From: Pandoraea eparura
GTDB lineage: Bacteria > Pseudomonadota > Gammaproteobacteria > Burkholderiales > Burkholderiaceae
DNA length: 64,000 nt
Assembly: GCF_902459725.1 (NCBI RefSeq)
Contig: NZ_CABPSH010000008.1
Coordinates: 124,001-188,000 of the forward strand
Reading direction: 5' to 3'
The notes under the pieces are model-generated. The model was given only the letters and a program-made list of their open reading frames with translations. It ran no database searches and was not told the origin of the DNA. The position numbers and the translations under genes were made by a program. This document shows, piece by piece, positions 36,394-46,304 of this stretch; the stretch's first letter is position 1, and each line of letters begins with the position of its first letter.

Positions 36394-36425
36394 AAGCCCC
36401 GCCGGTTCGGCCGCGCGGGGCTTTT
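36394..36425 (+). terminator. terminator after the small lipoprotein gene
   Basis: AAGCCCCGC (36394-36402) pairs with GCGGGGCTT (36415-36423), followed by TT and GCTATCG. Sits 31 nt after the stop. Confidence 0.85.
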
Positions 36426-36451
36426 GCTATCGTCGTCGTGAATGCGGGCGC

Positions 36452-36745
36452 TCAGCGTCGCTCGTGATCGCGCGGGGCGAGAAAGCTTGCGGGCCGGCGT
36501 GGGCGGCGCGACGATGCCGCGAAGTATGAGGGACGGCGCAAGTCCTGCGTGTCGTCCGGGGAGCGCCAGTAGGGGGTGCGCGGGGTGCCGAGCAGGTCGC
36601 CCGGACGATGCGGCGAGAGCGGTGGCATCGACGCGGGCCACGCCATCTGACGCCAACGGGCGCCGGCAGGCACGACCAGGACGAGCACGACGAAAACGAG
36701 CGTCACGACGGCATAGACGACAACGGGCGAGAGGTCGGTCTCCAT
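36452..36745 (-). CDS. small single-helix membrane protein, unknown
   Basis: 97-residue protein with one strong hydrophobic helix at about residues 6-27 (V-V-V-Y-A-V-V-T-L-V-F-V-V-L-V-L) and a basic, Pro/Arg-rich C-terminal tail. ATG 36745 has CGGAG upstream. No recognised domain. It could be a small inner-membrane protein; the tail is low-complexity, so the length may be partly open-frame chance. It precedes the ubiX gene on the same strand by about 200 nt on the other side. Confidence 0.55.
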   Translation of the reverse strand: METDLSPVVVYAVVTLVFVVLVLVVPAGARWRQMAWPASMPPLSPHRPGDLLGTPRTPYWRSPDDTQDLRRPSYFAASSRRPRRPASFLAPRDHERR

Positions 36746-36943
36746 CACAAACTCCGATCGCTAAGATGTCACACCATGGGAAATGCGGCTTGGCACGCCA
36801 CGCATGGCGCTTTCACTATAGCCCATGCGGCTCTCGCCGGCACTTGGTTGCCGCCGCGGCGGCGCGACCATTTGCCAACGCGGGCGCGTGAGAGCGCCAG
36901 TTTGCGGGTTGCGCCGCTAAGTTGCCAGCCGCTGCCGCCGCAC

Positions 36944-37558
36944 TCACCGGTCCTGGACGTCGGCGTCCTTGCCAAGACCGTTCCAGCTCGTGGAGACAGG
37001 GGGCGCGATCCCGAACAGATCGATGACGCGTGCCACGGTATCGTCAACCATCGCGTCGAGCGATGCGGGGTGGTTGTAGAACGCCGGGAGTGGCGGGTAG
37101 ACGATGCCGCCCATTTCGGTGACGGCCGTCATATTGCGCAGATGCGCGAGATTGAACGGCGTTTCGCGCACCATCAGCACGAGGCGGCGCCGCTCCTTGA
37201 GCGTGACGTCGGCGGCACGCGCGATCAGGTTGTCCGACAGCCCGTGGGCGACGCTCGCCAGCGTTTTCATCGAACAGGGTGCCACGACCATGCCCGCTGT
37301 GGCGAACGAGCCGCTGGCGAGGTTGGCGCCCACCTCGCGCACGCTGTGGTACGCATCGGCCAGGGCCTGCACGTCGGTACGCTCCAGGCCGAGTTCGTGA
37401 CGCAACGTCAGCCAGCCCGCGCTCGACACCATCAGATGGGTCTCGACACCGCCCATCGCCCGCAGCCGTTGCAGCAGGCGCACGCCATAGATGGCGCCGG
37501 TCGCGCCGGTGATGGCCACGACCAGTCGCGCGGGCTGCAAGACTCCCGTCGACACCAT
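36944..37558 (-). CDS. ubiX: flavin prenyltransferase UbiX
   Basis: 204-residue UbiX, which joins dimethylallyl phosphate to FMN to make the prenylated flavin used by UbiD decarboxylases. Family blocks are present: V-V-A-I-T-G-A-T-G-A-I-Y-G near residue 12, S-S-A-G-W near 45, V-V-A-P-C-S-M-K-T-L-A near 88 and R-R-R-L-V-L-M-V-R-E-T-P. The start used is ATG 37558, though its ribosome site is weak. It follows grxD by 26 nt on the same strand, the last gene of the hemA-prfA-prmC-grxD-ubiX group. Confidence 0.93.
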   Translation of the reverse strand: MVSTGVLQPARLVVAITGATGAIYGVRLLQRLRAMGGVETHLMVSSAGWLTLRHELGLERTDVQALADAYHSVREVGANLASGSFATAGMVVAPCSMKTLASVAHGLSDNLIARAADVTLKERRRLVLMVRETPFNLAHLRNMTAVTEMGGIVYPPLPAFYNHPASLDAMVDDTVARVIDLFGIAPPVSTSWNGLGKDADVQDR

Positions 37559-37584
37559 CGTTATGCAGTGCGATGCGTGGCGGA

Positions 37585-37899
37585 TTACGCCAGGTCGGCG
37601 AGGACCTGCTTGAGTTCGCCGCTCTGGTACATCTCCATCATGATGTCCGAGCCGCCGATGAATTCGCCGTTGATGTAGAGCTGCGGGATGGTCGGCCAGT
37701 TGGCGAATTCCTTCACGCCCTGACGGACTTCCTCGTCTTGCAGCACGTCCACCGTGAACAGGTTGTCGACGCCACAGGCCTTCAGGATCTGCACGGCGCG
37801 GCCCGAGAAGCCGCACATCGGGAATTGCGCGTTGCCCTTCATGAAGAGCACGACGGGATGGTCGGTGACGATTTGCTGGATACGTTGCTGGGTGGTCAT
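37585..37899 (-). CDS. grxD: monothiol glutaredoxin Grx4
   Basis: 104-residue monothiol glutaredoxin with the diagnostic C-G-F-S motif (about residues 29-32) and the [16 protein letters not shown] block. Such proteins bind [2Fe-2S] clusters with glutathione and act in iron-sulfur trafficking, not in disulfide reduction. ATG 37899 gives the normal family length. It lies 80 nt after prmC and 26 nt before ubiX on the same strand. Confidence 0.95.
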   Translation of the reverse strand: MTTQQRIQQIVTDHPVVLFMKGNAQFPMCGFSGRAVQILKACGVDNLFTVDVLQDEEVRQGVKEFANWPTIPQLYINGEFIGGSDIMMEMYQSGELKQVLADLA

Positions 37900-37979
37900 G
37901 ATGGAAAGCCCGTGGAAATACCGGAAAGTCGGCGTATCCGGCATTTTAGCGGTTTTCCGCCGCGTCCGTCGGCGCGCGC

Positions 37980-38837
37980 TCAGACGCGCCGGCCACCCGT
38001 GGTGCGCTCGATGCCGGCGAGGTCGCGCTCGGAGGCGACGTCGGCAAAGCCCGCGGCCAGGCAAAGCGCACGTACGTCGGCGGCCTGGTGGTAGCCGTGC
38101 TCGCAGAGCAGCCAGCCGTTCGGCAGCAAGCGCGAGGGCGCGCCGGCCACGATTGTGCGCAAGGCGGCGAGACCGTCCGCGTGATCCGTCAGGGCATCGA
38201 CGGGTTCGAAGCGCAGATCCCCTTGCGAGAGATGGTCGTCGCCCGACACGATGTACGGTGGATTCGAGACGATGACGTCGAATGGCGCAGCGCTGGCCGG
38301 CAATGCGACATACCAATCGCTGGCGAGAAATGTAACGCACTCGGCCAGCCCGAGTTGCCGGGCGTTCTCGCGAGCAACGTCGAGCGCGTCGGGCGAGCGG
38401 TCAAGCGCCGTCACCTGGGCGTCGGGGCGGCTGTGCGCGATAGCCAGCGCAATCGCGCCGCTGCCCGTGCCCAGATCGAGCACACGCGGCGCACGGCGGC
38501 CGTCCAGACGCGCCAGCGCCAGCTCCACGAGCAATTCGGTCTCCGGCCGGGGAATCAGCACGGACGGGCTGACCGTCAGGGTCAGGCCGAAGAATTCCCG
38601 GGTGCCGGTCAGATACGCGATGGGTTCACCCGCCACGCGGCGTGCGTGCAGCGTGCGGTAGACGGCAAGCGTCTCGGGCGCCAGCGGCTCGCGGTCGCGG
38701 GTGATCAGTTGCGTGCAGGACCAGCCGAGGACGTGCGAGAGCAGGATGCGCGACTCCAGCGGCGGCAGCCCCGGCTCGCGCAGTAACGAGGCCACCGTGG
38801 CGACGTCGTGCCCGGCGTCGTGCGCACCGTGCGACAT
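37980..38837 (-). CDS. prmC: peptide chain release factor glutamine methyltransferase
   Basis: 285-residue PrmC, which methylates the Gln of the GGQ loop in release factors RF1 and RF2. The SAM motif [11 protein letters not shown] is near residue 120 and the catalytic N-P-P-Y near 190. The N-terminal helical domain with P-R-P-E-T-E-L-L-V is present. Its ATG overlaps the prfA stop by one base (TGATG), so translation is coupled to that of its own substrate. ATG 38837 is forced by this overlap. Confidence 0.95.
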   Translation of the reverse strand: MSHGAHDAGHDVATVASLLREPGLPPLESRILLSHVLGWSCTQLITRDREPLAPETLAVYRTLHARRVAGEPIAYLTGTREFFGLTLTVSPSVLIPRPETELLVELALARLDGRRAPRVLDLGTGSGAIALAIAHSRPDAQVTALDRSPDALDVARENARQLGLAECVTFLASDWYVALPASAAPFDVIVSNPPYIVSGDDHLSQGDLRFEPVDALTDHADGLAALRTIVAGAPSRLLPNGWLLCEHGYHQAADVRALCLAAGFADVASERDLAGIERTTGGRRV

Positions 38838-39919
38838 CAGGCGGCCTCGCCCAGCGACGCCAGTTGCTCGGCCTGATGCTCGGTGACGAGGGCGTTGATC
38901 AGATCGTCGAGATCGCCGTCCATGATGTATTCGAGCTTGTAGAGCGTGAGATTGATGCGGTGATCCGTCATCCGCCCTTGCGGGAAGTTGTACGTGCGAA
39001 TGCGCTCCGAGCGGTCGCCCGAGCCGATCAGGCTCTTGCGCGTGGCGGCTTCCTTGGCTTGCTGGGCGCGCAGTTGGGCGTCCTTGATGCGTGCCGCCAG
39101 CACCTTGAGCGCCTTGTCCTTGTTGCGGTGCTGCGAGCGGTCGTCCTGGCATTCGACGACGATGCCTGTCGGCAAGTGCGTGATACGCACCGCCGAGTCG
39201 GTCTTGTTGACGTGCTGGCCGCCGGCGCCCGACGCGCGGAATGTGTCGATGCGGATATCGGCCGGGTTGATGTCGACTTCGGCGACGTCGTCGGCTTCCG
39301 GCATGACGGCCACCGTGCAGGCGGACGTGTGAATCCGGCCCTGCGTTTCCGTGGCCGGCACGCGCTGCACGCGATGGCCGCCCGACTCGAACTTGAGGCG
39401 GGAGTACGCCCCCTGACCGATCAAGCGAACGATGACTTCCTTGTAGCCGCCCAGATCCGATTCGCTGGCCGACATGATCTCAACCTGCCAGCGATGACGT
39501 TCGGCGTAGCGCGTGTACATGCGCAGCAGGTCGCCCGCGAACAGTGCCGATTCGTCGCCGCCGGTGCCCGCGCGGATTTCCAGGAAGATGTTGCGCTCGT
39601 CGTTGGGGTCGCGCGGCAGCAGCATGCGTTGCAGCGAGGCTTCCATGTCGTCCATGCGCGCCCGGGCGCTGGCCGCTTCGTCGTCGGCGAATTCGCGCAT
39701 CTCGGGGTCGAGTGCCATCTCCTGCGCTGCCGCGACATCGCTCTGGGCCTGACGGTAGTGACGATATTGCTCGACGACGGGGGCCAGCTCGGCGTGTTCG
39801 CGCGTGAGCTTGCGGTAGTTGTCCAGATCGCGCGTGACGTCGCCCTGGCTCAATAGGCCATCAAGCTCGACCAGACGTTGCGTCAACTGGTCGAGCTTGG
39901 CTTGCATGCTCGCTTTCAT
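38837..39919 (-). CDS. prfA: peptide chain release factor RF1
   Basis: 360-residue RF1, recognising UAA and UAG. The anticodon-like tripeptide P-A-T is in R-V-P-A-T-E (about residue 186) and the catalytic GGQ in G-A-G-G-Q-H-V-N (about 235). Length is standard. The start at 39919 abuts the hemA stop with no gap; a second start at 39907 is possible. prmC overlaps its stop. Confidence 0.97.
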   Translation of the reverse strand: MKASMQAKLDQLTQRLVELDGLLSQGDVTRDLDNYRKLTREHAELAPVVEQYRHYRQAQSDVAAAQEMALDPEMREFADDEAASARARMDDMEASLQRMLLPRDPNDERNIFLEIRAGTGGDESALFAGDLLRMYTRYAERHRWQVEIMSASESDLGGYKEVIVRLIGQGAYSRLKFESGGHRVQRVPATETQGRIHTSACTVAVMPEADDVAEVDINPADIRIDTFRASGAGGQHVNKTDSAVRITHLPTGIVVECQDDRSQHRNKDKALKVLAARIKDAQLRAQQAKEAATRKSLIGSGDRSERIRTYNFPQGRMTDHRINLTLYKLEYIMDGDLDDLINALVTEHQAEQLASLGEAA

Positions 39920-41200
39920 CTATTTGTCGGCAGATCCCGAGGTGCGGAACAGTTCGGGAATGAGGTGAAGGATTTGCTCGCGCGAATCGCCGCGCGCCGT
40001 GTTGAGCGCGTGGGTCGGACCGTGCAGGAATTTCTTGGTGAGGGACTGGGACAGGGCTTCAAGCACGGCGGCGGGGTCGTCGCCGCGCGCGAGCATGCGC
40101 TGGGCACGCTCGAGTTCGGCGAGGCGCATGGCCTCGGCCGTGCCGTGGATGTCGCGGATGACGGGCACGACGCTGCGCGCGTCGAGCCATTGCATGAAGT
40201 GCTGCACACGTGTCTCGATGATCGCCTCGGCCTGCGCGACCGCGGCCTGACGCAGCGCATTGCCTTCGCGCACGACCGTGCCGAGATCGTCGACGGTGTA
40301 CAGGAAGATATCGGTGAGACGGCCGACTTCCGGCTCGATGTCGCGCGGCACGGCCAGATCGACCATGAACATCGGCTTGTGCTTGCGGGCCTTGATGGCA
40401 CGCTCGACGGCGCCCAGGCCGATCAGGGGCAACGTGCTGGCCGTGCACGACACGACGATGTCGAACTCGTGCAGGCGCTGCGGCAGCTCGGACAGGCGGA
40501 TGGCTGTGCCGCCCAGCCGTTCGGCGAGCTTCTCGCCGCGCTCGGCGGTCCGATTGGCGATGTACAGGGCTTTCGGGTTCTGCGCGGCGAAGTGGGTGGC
40601 GCACAGGTCGATCATTTCGCCCGCGCCGATGAACAGCACCTGCTGCGTGCTGATGCTTTCGAAAATGCGTTGCGCCAGTCGCACCGCGGCGGCGGCCATC
40701 GAGACCGAATGCGCGCCGATCTCGGTCTGGCCGCGCACTTCCTTGGCCACGGCGAACGTGCGCTGGAAGAGCTGGTTCAGATAGGTGCCCAGTGCGCCTG
40801 CCTCGGCGGCGGTGCGCACGGCGTCCTTCAACTGGCCGAGGATCTGCGTCTCGCCCAGCACCATCGAGTCGAGCCCGCTCGCCACGCGAAACGCGTGACG
40901 CACGGCATCAGACTGGGGCAGGGCGTACAGATGGGGGGCCAGGTCGCTGGCCGGGATGTTGTGGAACTCGGCCAGCCAGTGCACGGCGCGCTCGCGGGCC
41001 GTGGCGTCGTCGGTGGCGCAGTAGATTTCCGTGCGATTGCACGTCGACAGAATGGCGGCCTCGGCGGCGCTCGACCTGCCGGTCCACAAGCCCTTGAGAC
41101 CCGCCAGCGCCGGCTCGATCCGCTCGAACGGAAACGCCACCCGTTCGCGCAGCGAGACGGGCGCCGTGTGGTGGTTCAGGCCGAGAGCGAGCAGTTGCAT
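39920..41200 (-). CDS. hemA: glutamyl-tRNA reductase
   Basis: 426-residue HemA, which reduces glutamyl-tRNA to glutamate-1-semialdehyde, the first step of C5 tetrapyrrole synthesis. The N-terminal G-L-N-H-H-T-A-P region, the catalytic Cys in [10 protein letters not shown] (about residue 53), and the NADPH-binding domain with F-I-G-A-G-E-M-I are clear. It heads the operon with prfA directly behind it, as in many proteobacteria. Confidence 0.97.
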   Translation of the reverse strand: MQLLALGLNHHTAPVSLRERVAFPFERIEPALAGLKGLWTGRSSAAEAAILSTCNRTEIYCATDDATARERAVHWLAEFHNIPASDLAPHLYALPQSDAVRHAFRVASGLDSMVLGETQILGQLKDAVRTAAEAGALGTYLNQLFQRTFAVAKEVRGQTEIGAHSVSMAAAAVRLAQRIFESISTQQVLFIGAGEMIDLCATHFAAQNPKALYIANRTAERGEKLAERLGGTAIRLSELPQRLHEFDIVVSCTASTLPLIGLGAVERAIKARKHKPMFMVDLAVPRDIEPEVGRLTDIFLYTVDDLGTVVREGNALRQAAVAQAEAIIETRVQHFMQWLDARSVVPVIRDIHGTAEAMRLAELERAQRMLARGDDPAAVLEALSQSLTKKFLHGPTHALNTARGDSREQILHLIPELFRTSGSADK

Positions 41201-41572
41201 GATGTGGGGGATCTAATAACCGCTGATTATAGCGCGTCGACGCGATGCCCGTTTTGGCGGCACCGCGTGCCCTGCGCGCCGGGACAGCGATGTGCCATGA
41301 TCGCGCAGCCGCCCGGTTTTGACAAATACGCATCCCTTATACCCGGCATATCGTCGGTTATGCCCGCTTCCTCGGCCAGCCCGGACGGCCGGGGCAATCA
41401 GGGCAATCAGGGCAGAGCCGGGTCACCTTGGTCTTGTCGGGATGGCGCTGCCCGGCGTCCCGCGGTATCGCTCGCGATCCGGAGGGGGCGGACGCAGGCG
41501 TGCGACACCCTTGCCGAATCGTCCGATTTCGGGGCTATACTGCGTTCGGGTTCCCATCCTTGGAGAGACGTC
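41201..41572. promoter_or_regulatory. divergent region between hemA and the GlsB-type genes
   Basis: 372 nt with no convincing gene. It should hold the hemA promoter near 41210-41260 and the promoter of the GlsB gene near 41530-41550. A 9-bp repeat GGGCAATCA lies twice in tandem at 41392-41409. Confidence 0.45.
41392..41409. repeat. 9-bp tandem repeat
   Basis: GGGCAATCA occurs twice in direct tandem, with a partial third copy (GGGCA) following, in the gap upstream of the GlsB-type gene. Noncoding. Confidence 0.7.
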
Positions 41573-41827
41573 ATGGGCATCATCGGCACTATCGTTGTCG
41601 GTCTGGTCGTCGGCCTCATTGCGCGCGCCCTGCATCCCGGGCGGGACAGCATGGGCATCATCATGACCGTCATCCTCGGCATAGGCGGCGCGTTGCTCGC
41701 CAAATATGCCGGACAGTTCCTCCATCTCTACACCGAAGGTCAGTCGGCCGGCTGGATCGCGTCGATCGTGGGCGCCATCGTGCTGCTGGTGATCTACGGC
41801 GCCATCAAGCGCAACCGCGCGGCCTGA
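41573..41827 (+). CDS. GlsB/YeaQ/YmgE family membrane protein
   Basis: 84-residue transglycosylase-associated (GlsB) family protein with three hydrophobic helices, the first with G-L-V-V-G-L-I-A-R-A-L-H-P-G, the family hallmark. Members are stress-related small inner-membrane proteins of unknown mechanism. ATG 41573 is preceded by GGAGAG. A second member follows 21 nt after its stop. Confidence 0.9.
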   Translation: MGIIGTIVVGLVVGLIARALHPGRDSMGIIMTVILGIGGALLAKYAGQFLHLYTEGQSAGWIASIVGAIVLLVIYGAIKRNRAA

Positions 41828-41848
41828 CGCGGCGCACCGGCGCATTTC

Positions 41849-42088
41849 ATGCATCTTCTCGTGCTCTTGCTCGTGGGGCTGGTGGCCGGCTGGCTCGCCA
41901 GCCTGGTGGTGGGTGGCGGCTTCGGCATCCTTGGCGACATGGTCGTGGGCGTGATCGGCGCGTTCGTCGGTGGCTGGTTGCTGCGGCATTTGGGCATTGC
42001 GCTCGGGTACGGCACGCTCGGGCGCATCATCACGGCCACTATCGGCGCCATCGTGCTGCTCGCGCTGTTGCGTCTGGTGCGACGTTAG
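41849..42088 (+). CDS. second GlsB/YeaQ-like membrane protein
   Basis: 79-residue protein with the same three-helix layout (L-V-G-L-V-A-G-W-L-A-S-L, then G-G-G-F-G-I-L-G-D-M-V-V-G-V-I-G-A-F and I-V-L-L-A-L-L-R-L). It is more divergent from the family pattern than its neighbour. It begins 21 nt after the first copy on the same strand, so the two form a duplicated pair. No distinct function can be given. Confidence 0.85.
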   Translation: MHLLVLLLVGLVAGWLASLVVGGGFGILGDMVVGVIGAFVGGWLLRHLGIALGYGTLGRIITATIGAIVLLALLRLVRR

Positions 42089-42308
42089 GCCGCACCCGGC
42101 GGGTGCCGTACGCGTTTTCCCGCATTCGGCTATGCTTGACGCCATCGCCTGGCCCAAGTCGTCTTGACGACGTGGGCGGCATTGCCGCCACGTTCGATCC
42201 CGCCTTCCGCCATCCGGCGTGAGCGCTGCGCCCGACAGGGGGGCGGCGCTCACGCCTCGCAAGTCGCGTCACCAGATTCCGCCGATTTCCCCCACATCAA
42301 AAGCACAC

Positions 42309-43808
42309 ATGTCTGCGACACGCCCCTCCATGCGGCCATTCATCGTGGCATCCGTCATGGCAGCGACCTCCATGGTTGCCATCGAGGCCACGATCATTTC
42401 GACGGCCATGCCGCAAATCGTCGCCCAGCTTGGCGGTCTGCACTTATATAGCTGGGTGTTCTCTGCCTTTTTGCTCGCGCAGACGGCCATGACCGTGGTG
42501 TTCGGCAAGCTGGCCGATCTCTACGGTCGCAAGCCGGTCATGCTTGTGGGCATCGCCGTGTTCCTGGTGGCCTCGCTGGGGGGCGGGCTGGCGTGGTCCA
42601 TGCCGGCGATGATTGTCTTCCGCCTGTTGCAGGGCGTAGGGGCGGCATGCATCCAGCCGGTCAGCCTGACCATCATCGCCGACTACTACCCGATCAGCGA
42701 GCGCGGCAAGGTGCAAGGCTATCTGGCGAGCGTGTGGGCCATCTCGGCGGTGCTCGGGCCGATGCTCGGCGGCATCATCATCCGCGACTTGTCGTGGTCC
42801 TGGATCTTCTGGATCAACATTCCGATCGGTCTGTTGGCGGCGGCCGGGTTCGTCGCCTATCTGCACGAGGCGGCGCCGCGCCAGCGGCCGAGCATCGACG
42901 CGCTGGGGGCCGTGTTCTTCGCGATTGCCGTGGCGGCGCTGATGATCGCGCTGACTGATGCGAACGCCTTCTCCGACACGCACGTCTGGGGCGGGGTGCT
43001 GGTGTGCGCCGTCGCGTCGCTGCTGTTCGTCTGGCAGGAGCGGCGTGCGCAGGACCCGATGATCTCGTTCGCGCTGTGGAAGCGCCGGCCGATTGCGGCG
43101 GCGAATGCGGCGACGCTGCTCTCGGGCATGGTGCTCATGGGGCTGACGACCTTCCTGCCGATGTATGCGCAGGGGGTGTTGCGCCAGACGCCGGTCGTGG
43201 CGGGCATGGCGCTCACGATGATCATGGTCGGCTGGCCGATCGGCTCGACGGTCGCCGCCAAGACCTTCACGCGCTATGGCCTGCGGCGCATTCTCGTGGG
43301 CGGCAGCCTGCTGATGCCGGTGGGCGGGATCGTCTTCGCGCTGCTTGGGCCGAGCAGCTCGCCGCTGCTGGCCGGGTTCGGGTCGTTGCTGATGGGCTTT
43401 TCGATGGGCACGGGCAGCGTGAGCGCGCTCGTGCTGATTCAGGAGCTGGTCGATCCGTCGCAGCGCGGCAGTGCCACGGCATCGAACATCTTCTCGCGGA
43501 ACCTGGGCAGCACGCTGGGCGCGACGCTCTTCGGCGCCGTGCTGAACTTCGGCTTGACGCATTCGAGCGGGCTGGCGCCGGTCACCTCCGACCAGTTGCG
43601 TCATGTGCTGGAAGACCGGGGCGTGTCGACGCTGGCCGATCAGGCGATTCGCGCGGTGCTGCAACATTCGCTGCACCTCACGTTCCTGTCGATCCTGGCG
43701 ATCTCGATCGGGGTCGTGCTGCTGTTGCTGCTGGTGCCGACCAACGCCGTCGACCGTTCGCGCGACACGTCGCGTGACAAACCGGAGTTCGTGCCCGGCG
43801 GACATTGA
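42309..43808 (+). CDS. MFS transporter of the DHA2 drug-efflux type
   Basis: 499-residue major facilitator with about 14 predicted helices, as in the EmrB/QacA group. Helix 1 carries V-A-I-E-A-T-I-I-S-T-A-M-P-Q-I, the loop 2-3 motif is K-L-A-D-L-Y-G-R-K-P, and the antiporter motif C region reads L-G-P-M-L-G-G-I-I. The start ATG 42309 is at M-S-A-T-R-P-S; the open frame reaches further upstream without family similarity. It stands alone. Function as an exporter of organic compounds or drugs is inferred from the family. Confidence 0.9.
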   Translation: MSATRPSMRPFIVASVMAATSMVAIEATIISTAMPQIVAQLGGLHLYSWVFSAFLLAQTAMTVVFGKLADLYGRKPVMLVGIAVFLVASLGGGLAWSMPAMIVFRLLQGVGAACIQPVSLTIIADYYPISERGKVQGYLASVWAISAVLGPMLGGIIIRDLSWSWIFWINIPIGLLAAAGFVAYLHEAAPRQRPSIDALGAVFFAIAVAALMIALTDANAFSDTHVWGGVLVCAVASLLFVWQERRAQDPMISFALWKRRPIAAANAATLLSGMVLMGLTTFLPMYAQGVLRQTPVVAGMALTMIMVGWPIGSTVAAKTFTRYGLRRILVGGSLLMPVGGIVFALLGPSSSPLLAGFGSLLMGFSMGTGSVSALVLIQELVDPSQRGSATASNIFSRNLGSTLGATLFGAVLNFGLTHSSGLAPVTSDQLRHVLEDRGVSTLADQAIRAVLQHSLHLTFLSILAISIGVVLLLLLVPTNAVDRSRDTSRDKPEFVPGGH

Positions 43809-43873
43809 TTGACGCGGCGGTTGTCGCGTGGAGGCCAATGAGAGGGCGCAGGAACGCGCGACGGTTTCAGTAT

Positions 43874-43910
43874 CCCAAAAACAAAACACCCCGGCGCGAT
43901 GGCCGGGGTA
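43874..43910 (-). terminator. rho-independent terminator of ychF
   Basis: ACCCCGGC (43888-43895) pairs with GCCGGGGT (43902-43909). On the minus strand the stem is followed by GTTTTGTTTTT, so it serves ychF; on the plus strand it also ends the MFS transcript poorly. Confidence 0.85.
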
Positions 43911-43935
43911 TTCGTTGTCTGGCGAGGCTACAGCG

Positions 43936-45030
<1,095 letters not shown>

Positions 45031-45054
45031 GCTAAATCCTGTCTAATCCGATAA

Positions 45055-45130
45055 ATGCGCCGACAAGTGCGCCGGGGGTGCGCCTGGGATGCGCCGGGAG
45101 AGCGCCGTGGACTGCGCCGGTGATTGCGTC
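45055..45130. repeat. degenerate TGCGCC repeat upstream of ychF
   Basis: TGCGCC or AGCGCC occurs six times at 12- to 14-nt spacing in about 75 nt directly upstream of ychF. It may be simple-sequence expansion or fold into RNA structure in the leader. Confidence 0.55.
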
Positions 45131-45245
45131 GCGGAAAGTCCGCTATTGTACCCGTTCTGCCGCCAACGGCGCCCTGGGGGCTAAGGTGCCAGCCTCGTTC
45201 CAGTTCTGAGCCAGCCCCCTTGACGCCCACCGCCCGGGATACCGC

Positions 45246-46115
45246 TCAACTCAGGGACTTCGCCGAGAACGTGTCGCACTTGCGCATGTCGCCATACTGC
45301 AACCCCTGGCGAAGCCAATACACGCGCTGCGCGCTCGTGCCGTGCGTAAACGACTCCGGCACCACGCGGCCCTGCGCCTGCTGCTGCAGCCGGTCGTCGC
45401 CGATCGCCGCCGCCGTCTTCAGCCCCTGCTCGACGTCGCCCGGCTCCAGCAACTGCTGGTTGGCCTTCTCGGCATTGTTCGCCCAGACGCCAGCGAAGCA
45501 GTCGGCCTGCAATTCCAGTCGCACCGACAACGCATTGGCCTGCGCCTCGCTCATGCGGCGCCGCGCCTCATCGAATTTCTCGGAAATCCCCAGCAGATTC
45601 TGGATGTGATGGCCCACTTCGTGCGCGATCACGTACGCCTGCGCGAAGTCGCCACCCGCGCCGAAGCGCTGGCGCAACTCGTCATAGAACGCCAGATCGA
45701 TGTACACCTTGCTGTCGCCCGGACAGTAGAACGGCCCCATCGCCGTTTGTCCGGTGCCGCATGCCGTGGGCGTCGCGCCAGAGAAAAGCACCAACTTCGG
45801 CGCCACGTACTGGCGGTTCACTTGCTGCGGGAATACCGTCGCCCACGTTCGCTCGATGTTGCCGAGCACCTTGCGGGTGAAGACCGTCTTGGGATCGTGG
45901 GCTGGCGTGGCGTTCGGCGCGGACTGGGGCTGTGACGATGTCTGCCCCTGAAGCATCTGCGAGCCCTGGATGATCACGCGCGGATCGATCCCGAAGAAAT
46001 ACGAGGCGGCCAGCGCCACCACGATCGTGCCGATGCCAATGGTGGTGCGTCCCCCGAAACCGCCCCCTCGGCGATCTTCGACGTTGTCGCTTTCGGATTC
46101 GTTGTCGAGGCGCAT
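45246..46115 (-). CDS. YpfJ-type neutral zinc metallopeptidase
   Basis: 289-residue member of the PF04228 (YpfJ) family. One N-terminal membrane helix (about 24-42) anchors it; the zinc site is H-E-V-G-H-H near residue 175, with E-L-Q-A-D-C-F-A-G-V further on supplying a ligand Glu. The N-terminal R-R-G-G-G-F-G-G-R stretch is typical. ATG 46115 is chosen at M-R-L-D-N-E-S-E. Physiological substrate is unknown. It is divergent from the UbiH-like gene. Confidence 0.92.
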   Translation of the reverse strand: MRLDNESESDNVEDRRGGGFGGRTTIGIGTIVVALAASYFFGIDPRVIIQGSQMLQGQTSSQPQSAPNATPAHDPKTVFTRKVLGNIERTWATVFPQQVNRQYVAPKLVLFSGATPTACGTGQTAMGPFYCPGDSKVYIDLAFYDELRQRFGAGGDFAQAYVIAHEVGHHIQNLLGISEKFDEARRRMSEAQANALSVRLELQADCFAGVWANNAEKANQQLLEPGDVEQGLKTAAAIGDDRLQQQAQGRVVPESFTHGTSAQRVYWLRQGLQYGDMRKCDTFSAKSLS

Positions 46116-46304
46116 TGACGGACTCCCTGTCTGATATTCGATATGCGCGCCAGTATAGCGCCGGCCCGTGGCGCGCGACGCTGTGCCACAGCCCGCCCCC
46201 GGGCGACCGGGCGTCGTTTGCGCGGCAGGCGTGCGACAATACGGCATCTCGTTTTCTGAACCAGCCGGCTCGCGCGATTCAGGCGCTGGCGCGGTATTCG
46301 CCGC

